Below are positions 12,501 through 24,580 of a stretch of 64,000 bases of DNA, piece by piece. The DNA lies in NCBI RefSeq assembly GCF_001949145.1, contig NW_019091450.1, positions 992,651 to 1,056,650 of the forward strand. The letters run 5' to 3'. The notes under the pieces were generated by a model. That model had not been told where the DNA came from, did no database searches, and saw nothing but the letters and a program-made list of their open reading frames with translations. Origin of the DNA: Acanthaster planci (lineage: Eukaryota > Echinodermata > Asteroidea > Valvatida > Acanthasteridae). Position 1 is the stretch's first letter. Every line of letters starts with the position of its first letter. The translations under genes and the position numbers were made by a program.

Positions 12501-13518
12501 ATGCCATCGACTACCTCAAGGATGAGAAGAAGTTGCACCTGTCGTCCAGTTACCACATCTGCGATGACATCCGATTCAAGGGGGATCCCATGGATCTGGG
12601 GGATTTCTTCTGCTCAGGAGTGAGAGCGAGACAGAAGGTGGAAGAGGAGCAGAGCGCCAGGAACCTGAGTAAGCTGACGCCTGATTTGCTGCTGAGCCAG
12701 CTCAAGGTGTCAGATGACCAATTGGGAGCCACTACCGTCAGCCCGGATGTGACTCTGCACTCGAGCTTGAAATCTGACAAACTGAAAGGCGGCTTGATCC
12801 AAGAGATTTCCAGTCAGGACGTTGGGCTAAAGTGCCCTGAGTATGACGTGAGGTTGAAAGAGGCAGATGCTAAGAGGCAGCAAAGACTCGTGGTCAGGAT
12901 TCTGCTGCCCGGTGTTCATTCTGTTGCTGACTGTGAGCTAAATATTACCCAGGTACACCTACGTCCATCGTTCTTTCACTTTCTTGTTTAAGCCCTTAGA
13001 AGGATGCCTGTAGTTGAAAAGGGGCATGTAATACGCTACATACTGTACTGCAGCGTGTATGTACATGTTATCACACTTGCCTGTTGAAAATCAATGCAAC
13101 CTCTAGCCTGCAGGCATACATGTACATGTCTATTCATTATTGCTGACGTGGGTCTTGAACTACGTAAATCAGTTGGTGAAAGTATGCCACAATGAAGTTG
13201 CCCAGGCGCAGCATTGGTGGGTTTTTTGGGGGGGACCATTTCATGTTGGGATTAAAATTCTCTATACCTACACCTACGTGTATGATTGAAGTGAACTTCA
13301 TGAAATGTGGAGTTGGGTCTTTCACTTGTCTTTAAACATTAGATTCATTTGTCGTTTTTTTTTCTTCACAGGAAGAACTAAGTCTCACGGTGGCAGACAA
13401 ATTTGAGTTACATCTGCCTCTACCAGAGGCGATAAGAGAAGATGATTCTACGGCCAAGTTCAACAGCAAAACATCCTCACTAACTGTTGCCATGCCGACC
13501 AGGACCTTCGAGAGTTGA
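9515..13518 (+). CDS. PIH1D2: PIH1 domain-containing protein 2 (PIH1D2-like), complete, four coding exons
   Basis: Coding exons are 9515-9694, 11486-11609, 12411-12952 and 13372-13518, all with GT-AG boundaries and phases 0, 1 and 0. They join to 330 residues, close to the roughly 315 of the human protein. The N-terminal helix (WSMLDELAETDVDAYKKFI) and the KTRIL/KPYKATLYINICSW junction are typical of PIH1D2. Exon 2 to the start of exon 3 is the PIH1-N core (VRVAFNPDVL at the exon 3 start). Exon 3 end plus exon 4 form a CS/p23-like beta domain (residues about 245-330). PIH proteins are HSP90 co-chaperone adaptors of R2TP-like complexes, and several act in preassembly of axonemal dynein; a ciliary role here is inferred. 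An acceptor (GTTTCAG) lies 6 bases before the ATG, so a non-coding upstream exon is expected. The gene lies head to head with NKAPD1. Confidence 0.9.
9738..9960 (+). repeat. SINE with tRNA-like head and MIR-like tail
   Basis: This lies in PIH1D2 intron 1. The head has a tRNA A-box-like CCGAGTGGTTAGGG and a B-box-like GGGGACGAATCC, as in Leu/Ser tRNAs. The tail has TGTGACCTTGGGCGAGTCACT and a later AGTAAATGGGTGCTGGTG, close to the conserved 3' segment of MIR-like SINEs found across animals. It is a fossil copy. Confidence 0.65.
10874..11162. mobile_element. TTAA-type miniature element in PIH1D2 intron 1 (family B, copy 2, inverted)
   Basis: This is an inverted copy of 4557-4881, sharing the CTGAAGGACCTAGCGCTACA and CAGCACTGTATGGTACATTG blocks. 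The right end reads GGGTTAGGGTTAG, so the second TTAA has mutated. Confidence 0.7.
11697..11830. repeat. Foldback element built from two inverted tRNA-like 3' halves
   Basis: This lies in PIH1D2 intron 2. The arms at 11697-11750 and 11778-11830 are inverted copies (AAATTGACAAAAG paired with its complement). Each arm contains a tRNA T-arm/B box: GGTCGCAGGTTCAAATCC on the plus strand and the matching GGTCACAGGTTCAATTCC on the minus strand. It is not a functional tRNA. Confidence 0.6.
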
Positions 13519-14194
13519 CGGCTGCTCTGACACTCACCACCAAAAGACTGTGCAGCGGATGTGTGCAGGCTGGAAAGGATGTCTGCCGAGGCATGATTCT
13601 GGGAATGAGCTCAAGCATGGATCTGACATTTAAAAACAAGCAACAAAAGTAGTTCACCAACTTTTGTGCATAAGAGTTATTCAGAGTTGAAATGCAATAG
13701 GGATGGGCAAGGGAACCTGGTGCCTGAGTGCCCAAGTACCTGGCTGACGATGTCATAAAGCATTGGAGGTCATATTCCATCGTCACAAGTTGTGCACAGT
13801 AGCTTCAGGTAAAGACAGAGAGATCTCAATCAAATAGAAGACCTAGATACACAGAATGCTAAAACAGATGTCTCATACGTGCAGAGGTTGTTGATGAGTA
13901 CTTTGGACACAAGGTGGTAGTTGCAATTGAGAATGCCTCTCCAAGTCCGTCTTTTCTCTAGATTGTGGGATACTTTTCTTTTGCAAGGGTGCAGGTACAC
14001 CTGTTTAATTACTTTCACAAGGGACCCAGTTCCCACATGACCCGTGAATGTTCACCATTACAATGCAATTTTCTCTACGTCTGTAAAAGTGACAATAACA
14101 GATTGTCACACTGACAAGATACACGTTCATGTACCCATTAATTTAACGATTGAGCTTAGTGTGGTGCAAACTACTGTGTCGATTCAAACCAACG

Positions 14195-14270
14195 ATCCAT
14201 TGCTGATCATCTCGGTGGTTCTGGGGATACGGCATTTGCTCTAGTAAAGAGGTCATTGGTTCAAATCTCA
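14195..14270 (+). repeat. tRNA-like remnant
   Basis: GGTTCTGG and CCAGAAC could pair as an acceptor stem, and GGTTCAAATC resembles a B box about 20 bases before the end. The T stem is imperfect and no anticodon arm is clear, so it is probably a SINE remnant. Confidence 0.3.
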
Positions 14271-15848
14271 CCAGAACGAGCACGTTTCCCAACTCATTGA
14301 AGCTCTGAGGAAGCAGTTACAACTTGTCGACATGAAGAGTGAATTCTTATCATTATAGACACTCCAGCAATACAGTTTTCCCTTGTCAACTTGACAAACT
14401 TTGCAGTGAGTGATGCGAATGATAACAGATAAGAGAATGCAGCTCTTGGTTCATTTGAGTGGTTTGTGACTCGTAAGTGGTTGACTCATGACGACTTGTT
14501 TGCATCTTTTGGAATCGATTTGAAACCCATGAGGCTGGTCTGGAGAATTCAAGTGTACATCATCATCAGGGCTGCAAAGCCTGCAGTTTACATGTACATG
14601 CCGCAGCAATGATTGGCTTACCAACAGCAGGTTAGCAGTGGGATAAGCTATGTGTCATATCTGTGCATCTTGCAAAGTTCAGGTTGTCGGCTGACGTAAT
14701 TAATGGGCCTGGGCTGATAAATATTTCTTCCGGGCAAAATTACAGTTGAAATTGTGACACACATACCTCTAAGTAAACCATTACAGCGAGGTAAAAATCT
14801 GCCCAGGGGATATCAATCAGCCATAATTTGCCTGGGTGAAATACTAATCCGCCTGGGTGAATAAGTGTCATTTAGTCATGAATACAGATTCGTTAAAATA
14901 CACTGTTGCTACATGTATGTCATGATATTTTAGGTAAGCTGGACACAAGTACCCAAGGCCACCTGTGGCTGTACATGTACATGGGTCCCTACATTATCTC
15001 CAGATGCCCTCCAAATGTCAATATCTAATGTGTGGTATAGTGGCGCATAAATTAATCTCGGAGGATGAACCTTTATTTCCAAAATTATGCATTGATGGCC
15101 ACGGTGGTAAAGGTGAGCTGCCCATTGAAAATGAACAGGGGGACTGAATTCGACACCATTTTCTCTTCGTTTCTGTATCTTGGAACGATTTCAAGAGATA
15201 TATGTAAAAATCACCATGGCTATTACTTTGTGGTCTTGGTGCGATTTTCTTGGGGAGGGGGCTCAAAATAAAGACTTCCACAATTTCTTTTCCAAAATTT
15301 CTCTCGTCTCAGACACACAAAGTTGAATAAAACAGCAGGGCTCCCTTCCAGATGAGCTGAAGAGAGAACTTTGCATGACATGTATGTTGGGGTACCGTTC
15401 TCCACCCACACTCGACCAGAATCATGGGCCATGAAGTTCTTCAATTTTTGGTTTCAATTCTCCTTTCGTCGCTCTGAGTGGTTTTCTCCCTGATTTGTTT
15501 CCAGCTAAGTGTAAGCAATGGTTTGCTCTGGGAAACTTGAAGTACATTGCATTGCACAGTCGAACCAGTCCATTCTTCATGGTTTTATTACTGATAATGC
15601 AAAGTTCCTGCAGTAACAAAGTTATTTGCAAAGTCCGCATGACTGTATATGCTATCATCCCATAGGAAGAGGAATTTCAATATAATAATTCGGTTTGTGT
15701 GTCAGCGATGAAGCGTGACAGATGACGAAACTGTGCGGCGTGATTGAGAAACGAGGCTACGTGTAGCCCTTTAGAAAGGCTTTAAGTCAACTGTTTGATA
15801 GTTTCCCACATCAGAGTTATTTATTCTACGCACTTAATTTGGAGCCTT

Positions 15849-16491
15849 GTTACGCCTCAAAGAGCCGGGGTTTTTTTGGCCTTGTCACAGCTTGGGGGGG
15901 ATCTGCCCCCCCCAGATCTCGGCCATACGACGATTTATTTCAATAAAATTTGGCAGTGTCATAGAGGCATACATACTAACCATCTGTGTGAAATTCTATG
16001 TAAATTAAGGGTTTGCATAAAAGTGAGCCATTAATTATTCATGATACCATTTTTTAAAATTTTTTGATTGTCGGGTGATTTTATTGCATTTTTCACATCA
16101 AAGATGCTCTATGGCTTGTATATTCAGTGAAATGAAACCAGAAATGCTGTGAGCTGTATACAGCAATATGCATAAGTTAACTATACAATTAATACACCTT
16201 CCCGAAAACAAGAGACTTCCTGACAAAAGGAAACCACTGCCCTTTGTACGATGTACATGTACTTCTGTGTATAAAGTCAATGGTAAAATTCACATCATAC
16301 TTCACCCTGCCTCCTAAAATTCTTCACTGAGAGTGAACGCCAGGTCCAATTTTTATAAATTTGGGATCAAAATGAGGCTGATCATATTGGGAAAAAAGTC
16401 ATTTGTATTAGCACACAGAAACTAATCCCATAGATGCTATAAGCAAAAATCAACAGGGGGCGGATTCTGTCCCCCCCCCCGCTCTTTGAGG
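15849..16491. repeat. Possible inverted-repeat element with CCTCAAAGAGC ends
   Basis: Both ends carry CCTCAAAGAGC followed by a G/C homopolymer-rich stretch, in inverted orientation. The inverted match is short and the inside is AT-rich, so assignment as a MITE is tentative. Confidence 0.35.
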
Positions 16492-19439
16492 GTGATGCAG
16501 TCGATGCGGGAGGAAATCATTGCTTCTGTATTCCATGCATGAAAAACCCTGCATTGGAAAATTGTAGCTATGATGATATGCGGTTTCCTGAAGACCAAAG
16601 AAGTCGGAGAATCAGAGCGAAAAAGACCACAAGGTTTGTGTTTCAGTACATTTTCAATGGGCCGTGGCCTCATGCACTTTTTGCCGCCATATCATAGACT
16701 TTCATACGCATGTATCTTTGAAAAATGTTTATTTTTTTCAAGTTTTTGTTCATGAGGAAATTAAAATTAGCATATACATGTCGGTGCACCCGCAGTGCAA
16801 TAAGTGAACAACAGCTGGTGAAATGTTCTCTTTGTGACCTAGCCACTGAACTCAATGACCCGCCTTGGGCAGAAGCATAAGGTTGAGAAGTGTTTATTTT
16901 GTTAGTGCGATGCGCGGGCAACACACGTAAATGTATTTCATAGTCATTCTTGAAACGGAGCAGTGCAGTTTCCACCATATTGGTCACCCTGAGCTGGCTG
17001 TACATGGCTCTGCTCTGGCTCAGAGCTGTTTGGAGACAGAGTTCCGACATGAGTGTCTCAGTTGTTGGAACTAAAATGGTGGATTATGCATCAATGCACA
17101 CGTAGTCAACTGGCATTTGGGTTTTCTCTGTATGTACAGCTCGGCCCTGGCTAGGAAAAATGCGCCCTCTCTTGTTACCACCCGGCGGCCCTTTGGGACT
17201 AGGGGAGCATTCAACCCCTCTGCCATTTCCTGCAAGAATATTACCCTCGTTCAAGTGACAGTGTGTAATTCAAAACCCCATTAGCCACACCTCTTGGATA
17301 TGATAATCAGTGCAGGAATCCTCACTGTTCCAACTTTGGCAGAAACTGCAGTTTTTGGGAGACAATTACAAGAATTTTAGGCATCACGTACTACCAAAAG
17401 AGTTCACACGGTAAAGAAACTGCCTCAAAAAATCTTTTTCAGTCATGATCAAAGCAAATTTAACCATAACCCTGAGCTTAATGAATTTGTCGTGCAAACA
17501 CCGTTGGTTTTTGTTGTGATTTCACACGATTGGCTGGTTACAGTGTACAATATTCACTGCAACTTACATTCCACACACTCGTTTCATGTTTGAGTCAACT
17601 ATTTTGTGAGAAATCGGGAAACACAGGGGCGGCATTTTCAACGCTTAAAGCAAAGGTCTTGTAGTTTACCTTACATACAATCTATGGATTTTAGGGTGTT
17701 TGTAATACAAGCGAACAATATCCTCGGGGTCAGGGTTCTCATCAGGTACGACAGGTTCTCATTCCCTTAACAGGGAGCATTGCCTCTACTCCTCGACAAT
17801 GTAGCATTGCGGCTTCATGGAAAAACTTCATCCAGGAACGCAGTCGACTCGTGTCCTGACATCGAAACGAGAAGGCATGATGATGCAGGTGCGCGCGCGA
17901 TCGTGTTTATAACCGCACTTTCATCTCAGTTTACTCGTCGATGAAAGTCTAAAACACCATCCTCTGTTGATTCTTTAATAACTTTAAGAAAAAAGAATTA
18001 TGTCGTAAAACAAGGGAGGATTAACGTGTGGAAATCGTACTTTTTGTTGACGAAAATCATCATGCTCGGAAACAGCCGTAATATTGAATCATACCGTTAT
18101 GCTGTAGGGGTGATTTTGAATTCGTAAAGTTTTCCGTAAAAACAACTTTCCTTAAATAAACTTTAACTTCAAACTGATCCAATTTATTTTCCATTTTACG
18201 CCTGACACTCAGGTTTCTATAAATTCAGTTCACAGTTCGTTTGGTGAGTGTACTGTATGTCAGCATATTTTTTAGCTGCGTTTGGGTTTATCCGTTCATT
18301 AATGGAGACCCCCCACAACATCTGCAAATACAATAAGAAAATTGGCGCCTGTTAAAGGATGTGGTGTGCGAAGTGATGGTTGGCCCACCATCGTAAAAAA
18401 GAGAACGAAATTTTGTTTTCTCAAAAACTACAGCATTCTTGTTGGAAATATTTTACAGACTGGTTGAGACCGTTATGTACTTTCAAGTCGGATATTTTAG
18501 GATTATACGGTAATCCGATTTTCGAGATTTTACCAACGGTGTACACCACCTTTAAGGCTAAGTTCCTGCCAGAATCGCAATCACGTACAAGCGACGTTCC
18601 GGTGTTTTCCGATAGCAAGCAATGCCATTGACAAGCACGCCGGATGTGTCATTGGAATTTCCACAAGCGCTAAAATAGCACGCTGGCAATTTGCGGGAAG
18701 TCCCTGGCTCTCCTTTTCTGCGAAGTTGATAGAGTGATTGGAAAGCAGTCCACAGCTCCTCAAGCAAAAACCTTAGTTGGAGGGTTTTAAGATAGATCAT
18801 GCATGGAGGAAGGACACAGAGGTTGCGTCCTTTCTCGTTTTCCAATTTACCCAATTTATCAAATAATACGCTTTTGCTTATGCCCCTTATGTATAGAATT
18901 TCGAAATGCCTAATGATCTGTTGCCGATCGTATGTTGTATTTGAATCCTATTAAAGGGTGCACCGTATGTCAAATCTAATTACTGGCATGAGATCCTGTT
19001 AATTTAAAGACGCCAAACTTAAACCGGGAAGACGAGGCTAGACGGCTGGTGTCGTGGTGGGTAAATAAATTAGATTTTTGATCGGATGACACACACGTTC
19101 TTTCATATCAACATTGTGTTCCCAAACTAATTCAGGTTTGGCCCAGCGAAATTTTAAACCTTATTAGCTAAATCTATTGGATGTGATTGGTCCAAACTAT
19201 AAGACTGATCAGTGCGAGAAATCTCAGCACTCAAGCCTTTGCAGAACGGCTACGGTACATTTGTTGTGAGCTTTTAAAGCTTAAATTGTGATTTTGTCCC
19301 GCAAATAGCGAAAATGGAGTGTCGTCATCAACCAATTTACATGCATGTACATGTAGGCTGTCCTGCTCAGTGCATGTATGAACGATGACGTAGGAGGTGG
19401 TACTCAATCGACGCAATGCTAGGCTAGTATACTGTGCAT

Positions 19440-19530
19440 TATGTAGTATGTACAATGTACATGTACATGTACAGTAGTTGTTTACAAAGAGCGTACATGT
19501 ATATGTACACTGTACATGTAATGTACATCG
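19440..19530. repeat. GTACATGTAC palindrome cluster
   Basis: At least five overlapping ACATGTAC or GTACATGTAC palindromes lie within 90 bases, upstream of the ubiquitin-like/ART gene. Single copies are scattered over the first 20 kb. Confidence 0.7.
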
Positions 19531-19968
19531 CGAAAGTTAAAAAATGGCTGGAACCGAAGACGTCAGTGTAACGTACATGTACTGCTCGAACCTTTCAAGT
19601 TCAGTCATGATCAAAGCAAACTATTGGGATTTGATTATGGACCTGTCGTGTGACATCATTGCTGAATAATATATTGGATCCATTATATTTGTCATATAGC
19701 GCTATTCCCTCGTATAACTCAACCCCACTTTCACGTTTGTTTATGCCAAGGGAAATCCCCCTTCCAGTACATGTACGACTAAAATAAGTCGTAGCTCTGC
19801 ATGGTAATGGTGCGAGCTGATTCAATGCAATCCCTTGGAAGTTGGATTGCGAAATGTTTCCTGGAAAAGAATGACTCGCCGATCCGGGTTCAAGTGTCGC
19901 GAAAAATTGTTCATAAGTAAAAGACATTCGCGTGTAGCATCAAATGATTGGCAACTGCAGTGGATGCT

Positions 19969-21150
19969 ATGGCCGACTCTCCGAGTGCAGGTATCATTTC
20001 CGCGGGCTTTTCAGCCTCGACAGGACTGCGCATTCAGAGTCCTTTTGCGGCACAGCAAGTACCTGAACCAGAGCAGGCACCCAAACCAGAGCAATTAGTA
20101 CTCGAAAGCCTGACACATCATGGACGGATAGATCAAGCTTTCAAATGGGCTGGCAACATAGTGTCTGGTGGCTTTTCTGCAGTTGGTGCCGACCGCTCTC
20201 AAGGGCACGAGCCGTTCGTCGCGGGGGCTACCGCTGAGACTGCAGGTCTTGGAGCGAGCTCAACCACTGGTACCCCCAGTATCATCAAACTTAACATGAA
20301 GGATCTCTTCAGCATGACGTCCATGATGTACACGCCACCCGTAGAAGAGAAAGATGAGCGGTCCATTTCAGTGCGAATCCACATGCTGAAAAAGAACAGA
20401 TATGTCACATTAGACGTGGGCACCAGCTCAACCATCGCGGAGTTGAGAAGGCAAGCAGCTAGTCAGCTCGACCTATCCCACCGGAGGCTGATGCTCATCT
20501 TCAACGGCAGCCAACTTGAAGACCACGAGGAGATCAAATCCCTGGGAATGTCACATGGGTGTACCATATTTTGCATGGAATGCATCCCAGGCGGACAGAT
20601 GGGCATTTTCCAACTCGACCCATCTGATCTGGACCCAGGGTACGACTTTGACTTTACAAATCAATCCAGTGACGGGAAGACGTACTGGCGAGGTGGCCAT
20701 AAATACCGGCGACCGTACGGATGGAAACGGTACGCGGTCAAAGTTCACGGCGAGTATGACAACGACACTTGGCTGGGGGAGAATGGCATTCGTACGGAAT
20801 CGAGTCCTGGTGAGTGGGCAGTGAGCTACCACGGCACGGCAAAACGTAACGTCAAACCAATACTGGAAGACGGCTACAAAATCGGCCACAGAAAGCTCTT
20901 CGGACCGGCAGTTTACACCAGCCCGAACCTGGAGAAGATCGATGAGTATGGCTACACGAAAGAATTCACCAAAGATGGCAAGAGATACAAATTTGCCCTG
21001 CAGAATCGAGTGAATCCAAACCACCTGACAGTGATCAAACCAGACGAGACCGGCTATGCCGACTTCCCTTACTGGTTATCCCCCATGCAAGATCCTAAAC
21101 GAGGTATATTTCATGTCAGACCATACGGTATACTTACACGAGAATTGTAG
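19969..21150 (+). CDS. Intronless gene: ubiquitin-like domain fused to an ADP-ribosyltransferase-like (PARP-fold) domain
   Basis: This is one uninterrupted frame of 393 residues from the first ATG (19969). An in-frame TGA at 19945 closes the frame upstream and TAG ends it at 21150. Residues 1-120 are low-complexity, rich in Ala, Gly, Ser and Pro, with a near-repeat (GIISAGFSA at 8-16, NIVSGGFSAVG at 63-73). Residues about 133-205 look like a ubiquitin-like fold (SVRIHMLKKN start, DLSHRRLMLIFNGSQLEDH centre). A Trp/Tyr-rich linker and GWKRYAVKV follow near 251, then EWAVSYHGT (283-290) and LFGPAVYTSPN (310-320). The HGT and Y-S pair resembles the H and Y motifs of PARP-type ADP-ribosyltransferases; the third catalytic residue is not obvious. 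I recall similar WLG-SYHGT-YTSP proteins in fungi and invertebrates but no named function. ATTAAA at 21341 could be a polyadenylation signal. Enzyme activity is inference. Confidence 0.8.
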   Translation: MADSPSAGIISAGFSASTGLRIQSPFAAQQVPEPEQAPKPEQLVLESLTHHGRIDQAFKWAGNIVSGGFSAVGADRSQGHEPFVAGATAETAGLGASSTTGTPSIIKLNMKDLFSMTSMMYTPPVEEKDERSISVRIHMLKKNRYVTLDVGTSSTIAELRRQAASQLDLSHRRLMLIFNGSQLEDHEEIKSLGMSHGCTIFCMECIPGGQMGIFQLDPSDLDPGYDFDFTNQSSDGKTYWRGGHKYRRPYGWKRYAVKVHGEYDNDTWLGENGIRTESSPGEWAVSYHGTAKRNVKPILEDGYKIGHRKLFGPAVYTSPNLEKIDEYGYTKEFTKDGKRYKFALQNRVNPNHLTVIKPDETGYADFPYWLSPMQDPKRGIFHVRPYGILTREL

Positions 21151-24100
21151 ATAGCGATTGAATCCGAAGAGAACAGAATGGATCATCCATAGACACCTTA
21201 GCTGCGAGTGATCGGCAAATGTAATAGGCTTTCCCGGCCAATTGTGGAGAATGAATTAGAGCAACATTCGTTTTTGAGCGAAACACAATACACGTTCAAA
21301 ATCCCCGTGTTTATATTGAATGCAAATTTTCCACATTCAGATTAAAGCAACACCCAATACTGACATGGTCTGAAAAAAGACAGATTTTCTGCAAATTAAA
21401 CTGCATTGCACATCTACAATTAGTGCAACGAATGCGTAAAACCAAATCACGTACATGTGTTTGTAATCTTTCAGATGAAACGTACTGTATATTCATGCAG
21501 AGTGAAGTCGAATTCTTGTTATTGGGAAATGCCTCGGTTTTCGAAATCTGTGCCAAATGTGATTTTTATTTGACAAATTTAATCGCTCATTTTTTTCAAC
21601 TTGGCCCGGAAAACCTTTTCTATTTAAAAAACCTTTTGACCGTATTTCGAAAAAATTTAAAAATTATGATGTAATAATATATTGCAAACGTGAGCAAAAT
21701 ACAGGAAAATATTTGGAAGTGTTTTAAAGTCCTGGAATTTCGTCGGGGTACAAGTTTTCCAAGTGGATCAGCCACCATTGAATAGCAAATGAGCCTTATT
21801 TTCTGTGATTGTATTTTCAAACTATTGAGAGAAGAAAAGAAAGACAAAGTGTTGAAAACATTACATTTAATTAAACTTCACTGAAAATAGCGTAAGAAAA
21901 TCGCTATCGCAATTTTACGTGACATAAAAATGTGCTCTTACGTTTAAATATGTTGTATTTGATCTTAACGTATGACTTTCGTATTCGGACTACATTGAAG
22001 AAGTATTACATTATTTCGTGCAACGATCCAACCGTACAGAGACCAATCTCGATTAATAACAGTGGTAATACATTAGGAATGTTGGTATAATACTAGTGCT
22101 TGAAAAGTATTTGTGTATCAGAAGTGAAGTTGAAAACACGCCAGATCGAGGCTTTATGTTCTACATCACCGAGGTGAGGGGCAATTGTCCTCGTTATCAT
22201 TTTAAGCCATATATATTATTTTTTGGACAATCTATGTACTTTTGACTGGGCTCAACTTTTAATTCTTTGATAGGACAAGCAATGTAAGCTCCTAGTGGTT
22301 TAGGAAGAAGTCTTTTGATGGCATTTCGAAAACGTTAAACATTACGACGGCATTATAAATTGCAAACTTATGAGAAATTAACACCTGTAAAAAGACATGT
22401 AGGTAATTTAGATCAACATTTGACCAGTAAAATGTAGGAAACGTCTATAGAATATCTCATTGTAGAAAAGCGTACTTTGGACATATCCCCACCTGCTCTG
22501 TTAAGTCTTTTTATTTTTAAAGCCCGCCTGAAACATGAACAGTACGATTATATGTATTCATGTGATTTTATCCCGATCGATCCTTGTTGCGGCAGTCTCC
22601 ATTGCTGCTGGGTTCTGGCAAATTGAGTACTGCATGTAAGTCACCAGTTTTTGGAGCCAGATATTCATGGGGATTTCCAGAGAATCTAGAAACAAATAAA
22701 TAAACGAAACCAAAATGTCGTGTATAGCTGCTTCCGATCGCTTTGGGCGATTTGGAAAGTCCCAGACTCTCGTCGGTTTTAAAAAGAGTATCAGTAACAA
22801 TTAAGCCCCTTTTGCTGTGATTACAGTTTCGAATTTTAGTATATGGTAGAAAAATAGTGACATGGCATTAAGAGAGATATTTAGATTTAAACTTGACTGA
22901 AAAGGAGCATAATTTTATCAGGAAATCTCGATCAGATTTTACTTGACTTCATAATGTTCTGTTATTTGAAAATATGCTTGGTTTTAATATTAGCCTGAGT
23001 TAGTACACTTACTGCATGCATTAGTTTAACTAATTTTGGAGATGATTAAATGGCTTCTTGCACTAATTAATTGTGTATTGGCCGATAAAATACTATACCA
23101 TGCGCACAGAGACGAGTCCTAATTAATAGTGACAATCCTATCGAAATGTTCCATATAAATGTGTTTTAAAGTATTAATGTGTATTTACTTTGACATCGGA
23201 GGAGATGTGAAATACACTGGAATATGGCTTTACAATATGATATTTCAGGTCATAGATTTTGGAAGTGGTTGTCCCTTTTATAATTTTCAAGCCATTTTAA
23301 AAGACTTGTCAGATAATCGGTGTAGTCCGGACCGTGTTGGCTGAACGCCATACGTCCTTTGATAGGACAAGAAATGTGTATAACGATTGATACTGAATGA
23401 CAAATATGGATCATCTGTAGACACGTATAAGCCCTTAGGATATGCATGTAACCTCTTAAGTTACACAAGAAATAATGCAAAGTGTGAACATCCTGGCAAA
23501 GGACTCCTTGGAAACAGCTTGTCTTGAAGCACAGAACTTGAGTGTGTAATACTCCTTAACGGCAGCCCTTGACACAAGTCCAGAGTCTGTGGTTCGTTGT
23601 AATTAATTAACAACGAATATATGTATACTTCATATACCAATGCATGTACATCAACCTTAATTAGAACCCGTTTATGTGGTTAGATAAAGAAAATGACCAA
23701 CTATAATTTGAGTAAAATGAATTTACTTATGTACCTCGTGTATGTGCGACGTGTGGAACCCAAATAACCATTAATACAAGTATACAATTGTACATGTGAC
23801 TTCATGTAGTAGGCTTATAATAAACAGAACCAGCAATAACCCTCTATGATTTTACAAAAGTTACAACCTGTTCCTGTAGCCCCCCAAGCGAACTTATTTT
23901 ATTCGGTGATTTCTAACATGGGAGAATTATCTGTTCTTACCAACTGTTACATTCTTAGGGTTTACTGAGCAAGAAAAACTGCCTGTATTGTGGTTCAGCC
24001 GTCTTCTAACATCACGAGGAAAGACGTTTCTGGAACACGAGTGTCGATCGCACAACATATCACCAAAAGAGGGCGCTGAACGAATTTACGCCGCTACAAT

Positions 24101-24339
24101 GATACATAAGCCTTTTCGATCGTATTTCGGAAAGAGTGTTAAATATTATGATTTTTTAATAAATTGCAAACGCATGAGAAACAAAATGTAATAGCCAACT
24201 TAATGTTAAAACATTATCACTTTCAACGCAGCACTTAAAGATTTGACTTATCCAAAACGAGAGACCTGTACTATCCAGTCCTTTCTATTTTAACTACTGC
24301 TTGAGACATGAATAGTGCTATTGCTATCTGCCAAGTTGA

Positions 24340-24580
24340 ATCGCACCCTCAATGACAAAAGAAAGATTGTTTAGTACGCAGTTTTCCAACTGGGTTCTTG
24401 CATGCGCTTGCCGCGTAGACCATACACTCCAGAATAAATTCGTTGCGCGTACTCACCGTACGCGTGCCCCGCGTCAAACGCACATAAACTTGCTTGCCTA
24501 CATGTACACGGTGAGTTCGTACCAAAGGACTGTCAATTTTACTTAGAAAGACCCCCCTCCTTTGTTCCCACCCGGAGTGG
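24340..24580. repeat. Dispersed CTGCGTGTACGC repeat, copy 2
   Basis: This aligns with copy 3 over GGGTTCTTGCAT, GACCATAC, CGCGTACTCA and GCGTCAAACGC. It has no MITE insertion, showing the intact form of the site that is split in copy 1. Confidence 0.6.

Larger units (their letters stand above)
13519..19968. other. Intergenic, PIH1D2 to the ubiquitin-like/ART gene
   Basis: No convincing exon. It contains the tRNA-like remnant at 14195, a CCTCAAAGAGC inverted-end element (15849-16491), clusters of GTACATGTAC palindromes at 19440-19530, and a more CpG-rich patch at 17750-18850. The last could hold an unrecognised exon or promoter. Confidence 0.5.

Noticed and set aside
18380-18631. Open frame in a CpG-richer patch upstream of the ubiquitin-like/ART gene
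   Set aside because: No recognisable domain and no clear splice donor.
20551-21024. 157-codon minus-strand frame
   Set aside because: It is the antisense shadow of the ubiquitin-like/ART gene.
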